Part shown: positions 26,351-35,761 of the stretch, one piece after another
Numbering within the stretch: position 1 is the stretch's first letter
Layout: each line of letters starts with the position of its first letter
Assembly: GCA_022821385.1 (NCBI GenBank)
Contig: JAJEDR010000083.1
Coordinates: 1-52,482 of the forward strand
Source: Rhodothermales bacterium
GTDB taxonomy: Bacteria > Bacteroidota > Rhodothermia > Rhodothermales > Bin80
Direction: 5' to 3'
DNA length: 52,482 nt
The notes under the pieces: generated by a model
The model's database searches: none
Seen by the model: only the letters and a program-made list of their open reading frames with translations
Told to the model about the DNA's origin: nothing
Program-made: the position numbers and the translations under genes

Positions 26351-27115
26351 CTAACGCTTTTGAAGGTAACGCGCAAGTTCCACATAATCTGCAGGTGATA
26401 ATTCCTCCGCACGACATCGCTTCCAATAATCTGGAATATCCCGTTCACCAGCCCACTGCCGAAGGCTGTTGCGAAGTACTTTACGACGCATACTAAACCC
26501 TGCACGAACCACAGCATGCAATAGACCCGTATCCACATCTGGAATCTCCACATCCTCAAATTCCAGCCGAATTACAGTGCTTTCGACGGCCGGCTTGGGG
26601 GCGAAGATGTTGCGACTGACCTTAAACAGCACACTTGGGCGTGCATACAGCTGCGCAAATACACTTGGGATACCATATGCCTTGGTTCGAGGCTTGGCTA
26701 CAATTCGCTCAGCCACTTCCCTTTGTACCATGAGAACCGCCTCAGCAATTACGTCGTGCGCAGCCAGCAACCCAAAAAGAATCGGACTGGTGATGTTATA
26801 GGGCAGATTGCCAATGATATGTAAAGGAGGGTTGTCCAAACGCCGCCAGTCAATGCTCAACACATTCTCCTCCCGCACGTGCAACTTCGGGTAACTGGTG
26901 CGTAAATAGGCCACCGCCTGTGGATCCACTTCAATGGCTTCAAACTGCGAAAATCGTTCCTGCAAAAAAACTGTGAGTGCGCCAGTCCCCGGGCCAATCT
27001 CCACAACATGGGCATCACTCGGCGCCCGAAGCGAAGAAATAATGCGACGCGCAGTGTTGGGATCCGTTAGAAAATGCTGTCCCAGACGCTTCTTAGGTAG
27101 AATCGGCGACTTCAC
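26351..27115 (-). CDS. rsmA: 16S rRNA (adenine1518-N6/1519-N6) dimethyltransferase
   Basis: A 254-residue RsmA/KsgA that dimethylates two adjacent adenines near the 3' end of 16S rRNA during 30S assembly. It opens with KKRLGQHFLTD. The SAM-binding motif is VEIGPGTGALT, the catalytic NLPYNI block follows, and a basic C-terminal domain ends the protein. It starts 12 bases after the VWA-domain gene. Complete and normal in length. Confidence 0.96.
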   Translation of the reverse strand: MKSPILPKKRLGQHFLTDPNTARRIISSLRAPSDAHVVEIGPGTGALTVFLQERFSQFEAIEVDPQAVAYLRTSYPKLHVREENVLSIDWRRLDNPPLHIIGNLPYNITSPILFGLLAAHDVIAEAVLMVQREVAERIVAKPRTKAYGIPSVFAQLYARPSVLFKVSRNIFAPKPAVESTVIRLEFEDVEIPDVDTGLLHAVVRAGFSMRRKVLRNSLRQWAGERDIPDYWKRCRAEELSPADYVELARYLQKR

Positions 27116-27127
27116 TGTACTTACCCC

Positions 27128-28225
27128 TCAGTGTAGACGCTTGCGCCGGTTGCGTACATAGTCTTCAAACAGAAACTCCCCCAAATTATTAAGATCCGCA
27201 TAATAAGCCCGCCCGCGGTTCGCTTCGGTCAACTGGCGAACAAACCCCTGCAGGTATGGATCCCTAGCAATCATAAACGTGGTGATCGTTATCCCCTCGC
27301 GGCGACATATTACAGCTTCGTCCAGCACTTTGTTAACAATCTTCCTGTCCAACCCAAACACATTTTTGTAGAGACGCCCCTGATCAAAATGGCAGCTTGG
27401 CTTGCCATCGGTGATCATAAATATCTGTTTGTTTCGATTCTTGCGCCGCCGCAGGATTTCTCGGGCCCGCTGCAGCCCCGCACGCGTGTTCGTATGATAC
27501 GGCCCAACCTGCAGATATGGTAGATCCTTTATTGATACCTCCCAAGCATCATCTCCGAATGCTACAATGTCAAGCGTATCCTTGGCGTAGCGGCGCAATA
27601 TCAGCTCTGACAACGCCATAGCAGTCTTACGAGCAGGCGTAATACGGTCCTCGCCATAGAGGATCATTGAATGACTAAGGTCAATCATGAGCACGGTAGA
27701 CTGGTTTGACTGATGGTCCGTTTGGTGAAGTACATAGTCTTCTTCCTCCAGTGACCAGTCATCAAGCCCACCTCGCCTGTAAGAATTGGAGAGTGTGTCG
27801 GTGATATTCAATAGGTGTGGATCATCCCCGAACTCCCACGGTCGTGTTTCCGGCAGGCGCTCATCTCCTTTACCTTCAAAGGGTGTCGGATGTCTTCCCG
27901 TACCTCCTTTACGAAGCTGCCGAAAAACCTCCTCCAGTGAACGAGCCCGGAGGCTCCGCTCCGTCTTCGCAGTGATCTGAAAAGTACCATCGTTCTCCCG
28001 CAGATAACCGCGTGCCTTGAGCTCCTCAATAAAATCTCCAATACCTGTTTCCGAATCAGTTAGGCTGTACTGCTCATCCAACTGGGTAAGCCAATTCAAT
28101 GCCTCACTAGCATCTCCAGCGGTGTACTGGAGTAGCTGCTGGAAGAGGTCAAAGAGTTGCTCAAAGGTGGAGGTTTTCGCACCATGCTTCTCTGGATCCC
28201 ACTGTACGTATTTATATGGAACCAT
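27128..28225 (-). CDS. VWA-domain protein (CoxE-like)
   Basis: A 365-residue cytoplasmic protein with no signal peptide. The second half is a von Willebrand A domain. It begins at VLMIDLSHSM, where DLSHSM is the MIDAS metal site, and continues through IVAFGDDAW and KQIFMITDGKPS. The N-terminal half is charged and helical (FDLFQQLLQYTAGDASEALN). Such proteins often work with MoxR-type AAA+ ATPases, but none is in the window, so the role is open. It is the first gene of a minus-strand group leading into rsmA and mgtE. Confidence 0.75.
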   Translation of the reverse strand: MVPYKYVQWDPEKHGAKTSTFEQLFDLFQQLLQYTAGDASEALNWLTQLDEQYSLTDSETGIGDFIEELKARGYLRENDGTFQITAKTERSLRARSLEEVFRQLRKGGTGRHPTPFEGKGDERLPETRPWEFGDDPHLLNITDTLSNSYRRGGLDDWSLEEEDYVLHQTDHQSNQSTVLMIDLSHSMILYGEDRITPARKTAMALSELILRRYAKDTLDIVAFGDDAWEVSIKDLPYLQVGPYHTNTRAGLQRAREILRRRKNRNKQIFMITDGKPSCHFDQGRLYKNVFGLDRKIVNKVLDEAVICRREGITITTFMIARDPYLQGFVRQLTEANRGRAYYADLNNLGEFLFEDYVRNRRKRLH

Positions 28226-28403
28226 GCCTCAGATTAACAGCACCTTCAATGCGCTCCGACAAAGTAACAGGCGCAACGAATTTAAAAGCAAGCCAAAAAT
28301 CTAACAACTCCTCGGCGGCGTCGCTGAGCAAGTTTTAAGTTGCAAACCGCCACAGCCTAGTGTGACACTCAATATGTCCCGGTGGTTCCAATTTTCCGCA
28401 ATA

Positions 28404-31295
28404 CTACCGAACCAGCAAGACCGGCAGAGACGCTATTGAAGATTCACCAGACATAAGAACTGTATAAAGCCCGGACGGTAGCGAAACAGCATCCAGTGTC
28501 ACTGAATGCGTACCCGATAAAAGTACTTCGTCCACTAACCGAGTGATCCGGCGACCAAGCACATCAAAAACTTCGATGCGGACCGGCTGTGCTCGATCCA
28601 GACTGAATTGAATATTCGTCTGATCCCTGAATGGATTTGGATAATTGCTCAGTAATGTGAACCTAGAAACTTGTGGTTCAGAGGATTGCCTATCTACTGT
28701 AATTAGGCCTTCTGGCGGTCGTGGGACAGGTTTGGATGTATACACATGAAACTCGCCGGGCTGCAACATTGAGGGAATATTGCCAGTTGCGTTGAGCGAG
28801 TCCCCCGAAAAAAAGTCGTACCAGTATACAGGGGGAACTCCCAGCCCGAGTCTATTGCGTTCGGGGGTCACTCCAAAATTCCCAATAATTACAGCCTCCA
28901 TATCCGTATCCGCGTTTCGCAAATGTATACGCTTGACCGGCCCCGCTAACGAAAGTGCAACCTCTGACTCAGTGCTATGAAAGACCGGATAATTGTGGCG
29001 CAGGTTGATGAGAGCCGACCATGTATCATAGAGGCGTTTTCGGAGTGGATCATAATAATAGTCCCAGCGAATGGGTTTAGGGGCTATACGAGAGGGAGCA
29101 TAGGGTGGACAATCATTAGGCTCCAGACATTCTTCTCCACGGTCACCATATCCGTACCCAAGTTCTCCAAACTGCCAGAGCATACGTGGTCCAGGAAGTA
29201 AAAAATAAAAGGCACCTGCCATCTTAAGACGATCAAGTGCAATCGGTAGGTGCCGAACATTGTAGGTCCCCGAATTAGCTGCGAGCGATGGATCACAGAG
29301 ATCTCCTCCTGATGGAGAGCGCTCACAAGCCCCATATTGGCGCATTTTGTACATAAGCCACTGTTCGTCGTGGCTTTCCATGTAGGTTATTACATGGGGC
29401 AATTCCCATCCCCTGCCTCCATCCCCATAATAGGTACGCGAGAAATCGCTGTTATTTCCACCGTTATATCCCATTACGGCTTCCGAAAACTGATGCGTCA
29501 CATTGGCCCACACCATCATCCCGGGCAAACCTTGATCTACACCATACCCAGCTAACTCCCGCTCCTCCCGATCTCGTGTCCAGTGCTCCAGGATTATATA
29601 GGCATTTGGATTGACTGACCACATCCTGTTTGCCATACGCTTGATCAAGCGGATACGTGATGCATCATAGCTATCCCATGCTGCCCAGTCCGAGCCGGTA
29701 TTACGCTGCGTAAATCCCTTGGACAAATCAAAGCGAAAGCCATCTACCCTGAATTCGGTAAGCCAATAAGCATTCGCACGATCCAGCCAGTACTGAGTGT
29801 AGGGATCCTCGTGATTGAGATCAAAAAACACATTGTACGCATGCCGCGGTGGTATATTGATCCACGGGTTGGAGTCCTTGGCCCCATAGAGCGTTATCAA
29901 TGGGGATGGAATATCCGCGTGGTTGTACACGACATCCAGGATAACCGCTATTCCCAACTCATGGGCCGTATCCACGAATCGCTTCAGGTCTTCTGCGGGA
30001 CCATAATACTTATCCGGTGCAAAATAAAAGTTCGGCTGATACCCCCAGTTGATGTTACCTCCAAACTCAGCCACCGGCATCAACTCAATAGCATTGATGC
30101 CTAGATGCTGCAGGTAGGTTAGCGTATCTGTGAGCGTTGTCCAGTCATGTTCATGCAAAAAATCCCGGACTAATAATTCATAGATCACCAACTCTTCTGG
30201 GGCTGGAGGCTCAAAGTCGTTTACCTTCCAGGCATACGGCTGCTGGCTCGTCTGCAATACAGACACAGGGCCTTGAGTACGACCATGTGGATAAACTTTC
30301 AGCTGAGGATAGGTCGCCGAAGGAATTGACCGATCGTGAACCGGATCAAGTATCATTTCTGAGAATAAATCTGCAAATCGTACCCCATCGTCAGTCTCGT
30401 ATTGATAGCCAATCTGCTGCCCTGGATCTAATCCCTCGAGCGTAAGCCACCAGTGTATACTGTCTTTGGCAGCCGCATCCCGATTCATTAGTCCGCTCTG
30501 ATTGGCTTCCCATCCAGTGAATTCGCCAACTGCATACATATAACACTTGCCTGGCGCAAAAACCGACAATGTTGCTTGAGTTGGATCTTGAGAATTGTAG
30601 TTAACCCCGTCCATGATCCCTTCGGGTCGCGGAGCATCCACCACTGAGGGCGGTATCTTACCAACGGTATGGCTTACTGTATTACCTTCACTATCTACGG
30701 CCGTGAGCGTGAATGCCAGATCACAAGCAGCAGGAGCATCCAGCTCAAAATGGAAGATGCCATCTGTATAGTACGCTAGTCCATCCTGCTCCTGACCGTT
30801 CATTGCAAATGTGAGCTCCGCAAGATCCCTCGTGGCAAACACCCCCGCACTTAAGCCCGTTACTGCGCCCTCGCTGTTACGTCGCAGAGCCAGTTGAAAA
30901 ACCATGGGATCCGAAATGGTTACAACTGAATTGTTGTGCTCACTCGGATTAGTCCGATCATTCAGTGGATCGGTGATCCACACATTGCTGGACCCTGATT
31001 CGTTTAGATGAACATGTACTTTGTACTGGTATGTATCCCCTATTTCCAAGGTGTGTGTGTAATACCATTCTCCCGTCGTACTGTCAAAGGTCATCAGTGA
31101 AGGCGCTGTGGAAGCTATACGCCCACCGCTGTTTGGTCCCCATCCATTAAACTCACCGGGCAAAAATGCCCGCACAACCGGGCGATCCGGTATCCATCGA
31201 AACGTGACATCCAATTGTTGGCCATGTGCCTGAGCCACACAAAAGGCCAGCGTAACAAAGATTAGTAAACGGCCAAAATTTTGGGGAAACCTCAT
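28404..31295 (-). CDS. Secreted GH13 alpha-amylase-family enzyme with CBM48-like modules and a T9SS-type tail
   Basis: About 963 residues. The signal peptide (FGRLLIFVTLAFCVAQAHG) supports ATG 31295. Two carbohydrate-binding E-set modules come first, with LPGEFNGWGPN and AVGEFTGWEANQ characteristic of CBM48-type folds. The GH13 barrel follows: region I DVVYNH, region II GFRFDLSKG with the nucleophile Asp, region III IILEHW with the acid Glu, and region IV ESHDEQW. The C-terminus has SNYPNPFRDQTNIQFSL and VFDVLGRRITRLVD, the Rhodothermota/Bacteroidota C-terminal sorting-like beta-sandwich. The order of modules suits a branching or debranching-like amylase acting on alpha-glucans outside the cell or at its surface. 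Exact specificity is not readable. Confidence 0.88.
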   Translation of the reverse strand: MRFPQNFGRLLIFVTLAFCVAQAHGQQLDVTFRWIPDRPVVRAFLPGEFNGWGPNSGGRIASTAPSLMTFDSTTGEWYYTHTLEIGDTYQYKVHVHLNESGSSNVWITDPLNDRTNPSEHNNSVVTISDPMVFQLALRRNSEGAVTGLSAGVFATRDLAELTFAMNGQEQDGLAYYTDGIFHFELDAPAACDLAFTLTAVDSEGNTVSHTVGKIPPSVVDAPRPEGIMDGVNYNSQDPTQATLSVFAPGKCYMYAVGEFTGWEANQSGLMNRDAAAKDSIHWWLTLEGLDPGQQIGYQYETDDGVRFADLFSEMILDPVHDRSIPSATYPQLKVYPHGRTQGPVSVLQTSQQPYAWKVNDFEPPAPEELVIYELLVRDFLHEHDWTTLTDTLTYLQHLGINAIELMPVAEFGGNINWGYQPNFYFAPDKYYGPAEDLKRFVDTAHELGIAVILDVVYNHADIPSPLITLYGAKDSNPWINIPPRHAYNVFFDLNHEDPYTQYWLDRANAYWLTEFRVDGFRFDLSKGFTQRNTGSDWAAWDSYDASRIRLIKRMANRMWSVNPNAYIILEHWTRDREERELAGYGVDQGLPGMMVWANVTHQFSEAVMGYNGGNNSDFSRTYYGDGGRGWELPHVITYMESHDEQWLMYKMRQYGACERSPSGGDLCDPSLAANSGTYNVRHLPIALDRLKMAGAFYFLLPGPRMLWQFGELGYGYGDRGEECLEPNDCPPYAPSRIAPKPIRWDYYYDPLRKRLYDTWSALINLRHNYPVFHSTESEVALSLAGPVKRIHLRNADTDMEAVIIGNFGVTPERNRLGLGVPPVYWYDFFSGDSLNATGNIPSMLQPGEFHVYTSKPVPRPPEGLITVDRQSSEPQVSRFTLLSNYPNPFRDQTNIQFSLDRAQPVRIEVFDVLGRRITRLVDEVLLSGTHSVTLDAVSLPSGLYTVLMSGESSIASLPVLLVR

Positions 31296-31617
31296 GAGGC
31301 TAGCAAAACAGAATTGGAATACCTGCAAAATCAGACTATGACCCTTCCATTTATTACCGGGTTCGCATAAAGAGTTTCCATCTGCATTAAGTACTCCAAA
31401 AATAAATTCACAACTGTACTATACCGGTACAGTCCTGCATGCAATGACCATCATTTTATTCTGTCGCCTTTGGCCACCCCGCGCCAAGCCTCCTGTTACC
31501 TCAGGGCGCTAGCAGAATCCCATAATTCCAGTTATCCCGTTCCGGCTGACTTAAGAAACCGCTGTCACCGGAAATAGCAATCAGAAATACAATGAGTCGT
31601 GAATCGCCAGCTTATTT
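31296..31617. other. Intergenic, no gene seen
   Basis: About 320 bases between the FkbM gene and the GH13 gene, both on the minus strand. No convincing frame or hairpin-T terminator was found. The GH13 promoter probably lies here. Confidence 0.45.
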
Positions 31618-32343
31618 CTATAGGTCCTGACGTAAGAAAACAGCGTCCACCTGGAGAGTCTGTTCGGTCTCCGGGTCAACGAACACGGATTCCAGCAATA
31701 CGGGCTGGAATTGTCGGCGTTCCAGCTCCCGCAAGAGCCTGGCATAACTCTGACCTCCGTCAAACAATGGTACCAGAGACAACTCAACCTGTATCCCCAC
31801 CATCTTGTCCAGCACACCCCCCGCCCCATCAATCACATGCCCCTCGTAACCCTGCGTATCTATCTTCAAAAAAGTGCACTCCCCAGGTTGAAACTGTGCA
31901 CCGTACAAATCACTTAACCTCCGCACTTGAACAATAGTTGAGGATGATGTCTGTGCGCCCGAGTATACTCGCGTCTGTCGTTCCAAGGGAGCCAGGAGTG
32001 AACTGCATTTGTCATCCTTGGCGATATTCATCTCGGCCTCCTCCGACACACTCCCCAGTGCATATTGAAAAACCTCCCAGTTGTCGTCCTTCGTCGCCTT
32101 GGCTAACAGGGATCGGTAAGGCTTCTCTAATGGCTCAAATGAAATGATCCGCCCCTGATAGCCAGCATCCCTCAACTCAGACGCGAATCCGCCATCGCTT
32201 GCCCCGGCATCAAGTACGAGATCTACCCCTGCACGCTCCAGCATCCTCTGTCTCCTTGAAGTAAACGAACCCGCTGCATTGAAGCGATTCACCTCCAAGC
32301 CGACTCTACGAAGCTGCTTTTTCAAAAAGGTCCTGATTCTCAT
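31618..32343 (-). CDS. FkbM-family SAM-dependent methyltransferase
   Basis: A 241-residue soluble methyltransferase. The SAM site is VDLVLDAGASDGGFASEL, followed by ISFEPLEKPY. FLKIDTQGYEGHVIDGAGGVL is the hallmark FkbM block, and IQVELSLVPLFDGG follows. FkbM enzymes O-methylate sugars or polyketides, often in exopolysaccharide or surface-glycan clusters. No glycosyltransferase is adjacent, so its substrate is unknown. It lies downstream of a strong terminator and so is probably transcribed independently. Confidence 0.9.
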   Translation of the reverse strand: MRIRTFLKKQLRRVGLEVNRFNAAGSFTSRRQRMLERAGVDLVLDAGASDGGFASELRDAGYQGRIISFEPLEKPYRSLLAKATKDDNWEVFQYALGSVSEEAEMNIAKDDKCSSLLAPLERQTRVYSGAQTSSSTIVQVRRLSDLYGAQFQPGECTFLKIDTQGYEGHVIDGAGGVLDKMVGIQVELSLVPLFDGGQSYARLLRELERRQFQPVLLESVFVDPETEQTLQVDAVFLRQDL

Positions 32344-32510
32344 TGAACCGCAGTCTTACACCCGAGACCGGTACCCACTCAACTGGCAGCCCCGCCCCCG
32401 AGATTTACCCCAACATCGAATTGCAGCTCGAAGAATTCCACAAACATTCTTTTCCCCGACCAAGTGGCAAAGGTATAATCTACCTAGACTCGCAAATACC
32501 AAAACAATAC

Positions 32511-32545
32511 AAAAATGGGCCGGCAGGAATACCCTGCCGGCCCAT
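32511..32545 (-). terminator. Rho-independent terminator
   Basis: A 13-bp perfect stem (ATGGGCCGGCAGG with its complement) encloses a 5-base loop at 32515-32545. On the minus strand it is followed by TTTTTG and more T-rich sequence. It sits 6 bases past the stop of the secreted protein at 32552, closing the long minus-strand operon. Confidence 0.92.
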
Positions 32546-32551
32546 GATCTT

Positions 32552-34639
32552 TTACTTGATCAGCATCATCCGCTTCGTGTACGCACGATGCGGAGTTTCG
32601 AGGCGATACAGGTAAATACCGCTCGCCAACCTGGAAGCATCAAACGTGACGGTATAGGTAGCAGCCTGCTGCAATCCATCAACAAGTGTCGCTACCCGAC
32701 GCCCAAGCATATCATAGACATGAAGTCGTACGTGTGCCTGCTGCTCGAGGCCATACTCTATCGTCGTTGTCGGGTTAAATGGGTTGGGGTAGTTTTCCCC
32801 TAACCAAATATTGGAAGGGATCTCCTCAGATTGCTCAATCGCCGTGCTGATGTAAGGATTAGTATCGTGCGGGAGTGGCCCTGGCGTGAGGTTGAACTCG
32901 TGAACCGGCAACTCATATTGCGCCTGGAACGAGCCATCCGCATTCTTTGGAATGAAATGAACCCTGTTACGCCCGGGCACCCTCGTATCTGATCCCATCT
33001 CCTGAGCACTCGTACTCTTGCCTCCGTAAATGTATCTGTACGTAAGGATGTTGTAACTGGGGCCACTAACCGTATAGCTTCCAGTGTACGTACCATCTCC
33101 ATCAGAATCCGTAAGCAATACTTCATCCCAGAGCGGAATGTCATGGTCCGTTCCATCCACCCCCTGGGTATGCGCCCAAATCGGATCCCCTAGATGAATG
33201 CTTACAGAGTCCATCGCCGGATTGAAAGGCTGTGCCTGGTTATCTATTGCCTGCTGCATGGTGACCGAAAACATCACCTCAGTTTCATCTCCATCCATCA
33301 TCACATTCATCGGTGTTGCATCATTGAAGTAGGACAGAGACAGAATCTGCGGGCCGCTTGGGTCTCCTGCAAATTCAAACTCGCGATTGACACCGGTCCT
33401 GTGACCCTCTTCCCATCCACTTGGAGGAGGCACACCGAATTGGGTCTCAAACTCTGCATCGTTAAAGTCAAGGAAATACTTATAGCCGGAACTCCAGCCA
33501 GGGGGGCGTGTCAGCGGAACGGCTGCCGCAAAGTTGGTGCCTCCTGGCTCTTTAAACATGTAACATTCGTCAAGCCTTTGTTCATCCCGACAGCCTCCCC
33601 AGCCGTTGAAATCCCCGAAGACCCACAACGTGTCATTGCGGGCAGTATCAAAAAGACCAATGGTCTCAAAAGCACTCATATCTACCCCAAAGACCACCTG
33701 TCCTTCTACAGGCACGACCTTACTGGGCGCCGTGTTACCATAATACATCCAGTGCAGCGTGGTATCAGATGCCGGCACGGTGAAACTACGGTTACCAACA
33801 ACGTTTCCTTCCTCCCATCCGACAGTGTCCCCGTGTTCAAGGACAAACTTGTACTCTTGATTCATTCCTGCTAGCGCAGCTGGATAATATGCGACGCCTG
33901 AATAGATATTGTAACCCGCATGTGTGTTTTCATCCATTCCACTTTCACGGTTTAACACCACCTGTGAGGCTCCCCAATCCAAGGGACCTACCGCACCGGC
34001 ACCGTCGTCAATCGGGGCTCCGCGTACACCAACAATCTGATCCGGGGCCATCATCGTTGGATCATAGCCTTTATCCTCGGAATGTAGCCCGAACATGGCT
34101 ACGCGATACCATACTGCAACAGAGTCCGTCTTGGGCTCCCAGGGCATCCAGTTATACCCTCCTGCGCGCCGTCCCGAAACACCGTTCCATGGAATCTGTG
34201 CCTCGAAAAAGTGCAGACCAAGATCAACATCGCCGGTACCCGGCTCTATGTATGGGTTGGGATCAGCCTCCCAACCCGCATTCAATGACATATTAAGCTG
34301 ATCTGAGTAGAACTTATGCTGGAGACTGTCCGTCTCGTCAATCATAAACGATAAGCTCCAGTAATCACTGTCCTCGCCGTTGGGGCCCTTTTCGTTAACG
34401 AGCTCGAGCGTGCTGGCATCACTCCAGTCAATAATGTTGCCATCTGCCAGGGTATCTGGCGCAACACTACCAGTTTCTCCGCCCGCACCACGCACCTCAA
34501 TCAACCCCATCCCGTTTATCGTGTCTGGAACGGAGGCCATATTTAGCCGCATCGTAACGGTTCGTTGAGCCTGTGCGCCGGCGACCACAAATATGCAGCA
34601 GAGCAGCAACCCAATTCGTAACAAGTATTTTGTCTTCAT
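32552..34639 (-). CDS. Secreted protein with T9SS-type C-terminal domain and E-set modules
   Basis: A 695-residue exported protein. The signal peptide is KYLLRIGLLLCCIFVVAGAQAQ, fixing ATG 34639. The middle carries repeated beta-sandwich segments. VFGVDMSAF followed by LWVFGDFNGWGG resembles carbohydrate-binding E-set folds, and VMFSVTMQQAID begins another. The C-terminus, ENYPNPFNPTTTIEYGL then VYDMLGRRVATLVDG, is a classic type IX sorting-like domain ending in MMLIK. No catalytic motif was recognised. It starts 66 bases after the PorV-like gene and is the last gene before the terminator, so it is likely cargo of the PorV-like shuttle. A role in glycan binding is only suggested by the FNGW motif. 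Confidence 0.8.
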   Translation of the reverse strand: MKTKYLLRIGLLLCCIFVVAGAQAQRTVTMRLNMASVPDTINGMGLIEVRGAGGETGSVAPDTLADGNIIDWSDASTLELVNEKGPNGEDSDYWSLSFMIDETDSLQHKFYSDQLNMSLNAGWEADPNPYIEPGTGDVDLGLHFFEAQIPWNGVSGRRAGGYNWMPWEPKTDSVAVWYRVAMFGLHSEDKGYDPTMMAPDQIVGVRGAPIDDGAGAVGPLDWGASQVVLNRESGMDENTHAGYNIYSGVAYYPAALAGMNQEYKFVLEHGDTVGWEEGNVVGNRSFTVPASDTTLHWMYYGNTAPSKVVPVEGQVVFGVDMSAFETIGLFDTARNDTLWVFGDFNGWGGCRDEQRLDECYMFKEPGGTNFAAAVPLTRPPGWSSGYKYFLDFNDAEFETQFGVPPPSGWEEGHRTGVNREFEFAGDPSGPQILSLSYFNDATPMNVMMDGDETEVMFSVTMQQAIDNQAQPFNPAMDSVSIHLGDPIWAHTQGVDGTDHDIPLWDEVLLTDSDGDGTYTGSYTVSGPSYNILTYRYIYGGKSTSAQEMGSDTRVPGRNRVHFIPKNADGSFQAQYELPVHEFNLTPGPLPHDTNPYISTAIEQSEEIPSNIWLGENYPNPFNPTTTIEYGLEQQAHVRLHVYDMLGRRVATLVDGLQQAATYTVTFDASRLASGIYLYRLETPHRAYTKRMMLIK

Positions 34640-34705
34640 GAAATTTCGTTTTAAGCTAGAACAAGCGTCGAATATACAAAAACTTCCCCGAATTACGCCC
34701 AAGCA

Positions 34706-35761
34706 TTAGAAACTGAGGGACATTGAAATTCGACTTACGTTATTAAAGTAGCGCTGCTGCTCGTACGCGTAGTCTATGGCCAGCCCAACCACGGAAAAGT
34801 CATACTGCAACCCTGCCCCAAAAGAAAAAGAACGCACGCTGTCTCGAAGAAACAGTTCACTGTGGCCGCCCCGCACCAGTAACAGATCGCCAAGCAGTCC
34901 AGCCTCTACCCCCACATTAACATACTGGTCGCTGTTATTGGGACTCAGGACATCCAGCGCAACGGTTACGCGAGCGGTCTCCGTTTCCAGTACTTCTCCA
35001 GCGAGCCCAATGCGCATGATCAGTGGCAGATCAAACTGATCTGTTCTCAGGTAGGCCCGATTACTTTCATTGTTGCCGCGATTCCGAGGATCAATATCTG
35101 CTGTCACCAGCAAATCGTCTCCCGTCATCTCCATCTTTGTGCCAAAATTGGAGATGGCCGCCCCTAACCGGATTCCTCTGAAAGGTGTCACAAATACAGT
35201 ACCGATATCTAGTGCCGCTCCCCTTGCAGTGGAATGCCATATCTGCTCAGTGATCACCTTTACTGTGGCCCCAAAGGTAAATCGGTCCGTGAGCTGTCGC
35301 CCCCACGCAAGTGCAAAAGCGTAACTGGAAGCCCTGAAGGTTTCCCCTGTGCCCTCCTGGTCCTCAACCGTTGTCACCCGCATATCCGGTGTTCCCATGG
35401 CAGTGACCGCTGCGCCAAAAGCGCCCAAGCGGCTTGGCAAAGCTACGGCTGCATAATTGAAGTTTATGCCTGCCAGCCAAGATGCATGCTCAATAGACAC
35501 AGAAGCCCTGGAAAGCAAGCCCAAACCTGCCGGATTCCAATAAAGCGCGGTTGGATCGTCAACGCTGGCTGTGATTGCACTTCCCATGCCTGTTGCTCGT
35601 GCCCCAATGGGAATACTGAGAAATTCCGCAGCGGTCGTGCCCTTGCGAGTAACATCACGAGTCTCGTTCGCAAACTGGCCCAACACATCCAGTGAACTGA
35701 TTAATGTCAGTATCACAACCAACAAACAAGATACCGAATATGGAGGCCGATGCAGTATCAT
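34706..35761 (-). CDS. PorV/PorQ-family outer-membrane protein
   Basis: A 351-residue beta-barrel protein with a signal peptide (SVSCLLVVILTLISSLDVLGQ). Family marks are AAEFLSIPIGARATGMGSAITA and DDPTALYWNPAGLG near the N-terminus; the C-terminus ends in an aromatic (SMSLSF), as outer-membrane barrels do. PorV in type IX secretion shuttles cargo from the translocon to the attachment complex. Many genomes carry PorV paralogues beside their cargo. Its start overlaps the stop of the 1280-residue protein by four bases (ATGA), implying coupled translation and joint function. Confidence 0.88.
   Translation of the reverse strand: MILHRPPYSVSCLLVVILTLISSLDVLGQFANETRDVTRKGTTAAEFLSIPIGARATGMGSAITASVDDPTALYWNPAGLGLLSRASVSIEHASWLAGINFNYAAVALPSRLGAFGAAVTAMGTPDMRVTTVEDQEGTGETFRASSYAFALAWGRQLTDRFTFGATVKVITEQIWHSTARGAALDIGTVFVTPFRGIRLGAAISNFGTKMEMTGDDLLVTADIDPRNRGNNESNRAYLRTDQFDLPLIMRIGLAGEVLETETARVTVALDVLSPNNSDQYVNVGVEAGLLGDLLLVRGGHSELFLRDSVRSFSFGAGLQYDFSVVGLAIDYAYEQQRYFNNVSRISMSLSF

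Noticed and set aside
33194..33874. 226-codon plus-strand open frame
   Set aside because: It lies wholly antisense to the secreted-protein gene at 32552-34639, whose signal peptide and sorting tail are clear. The plus-strand translation has no recognisable motif.
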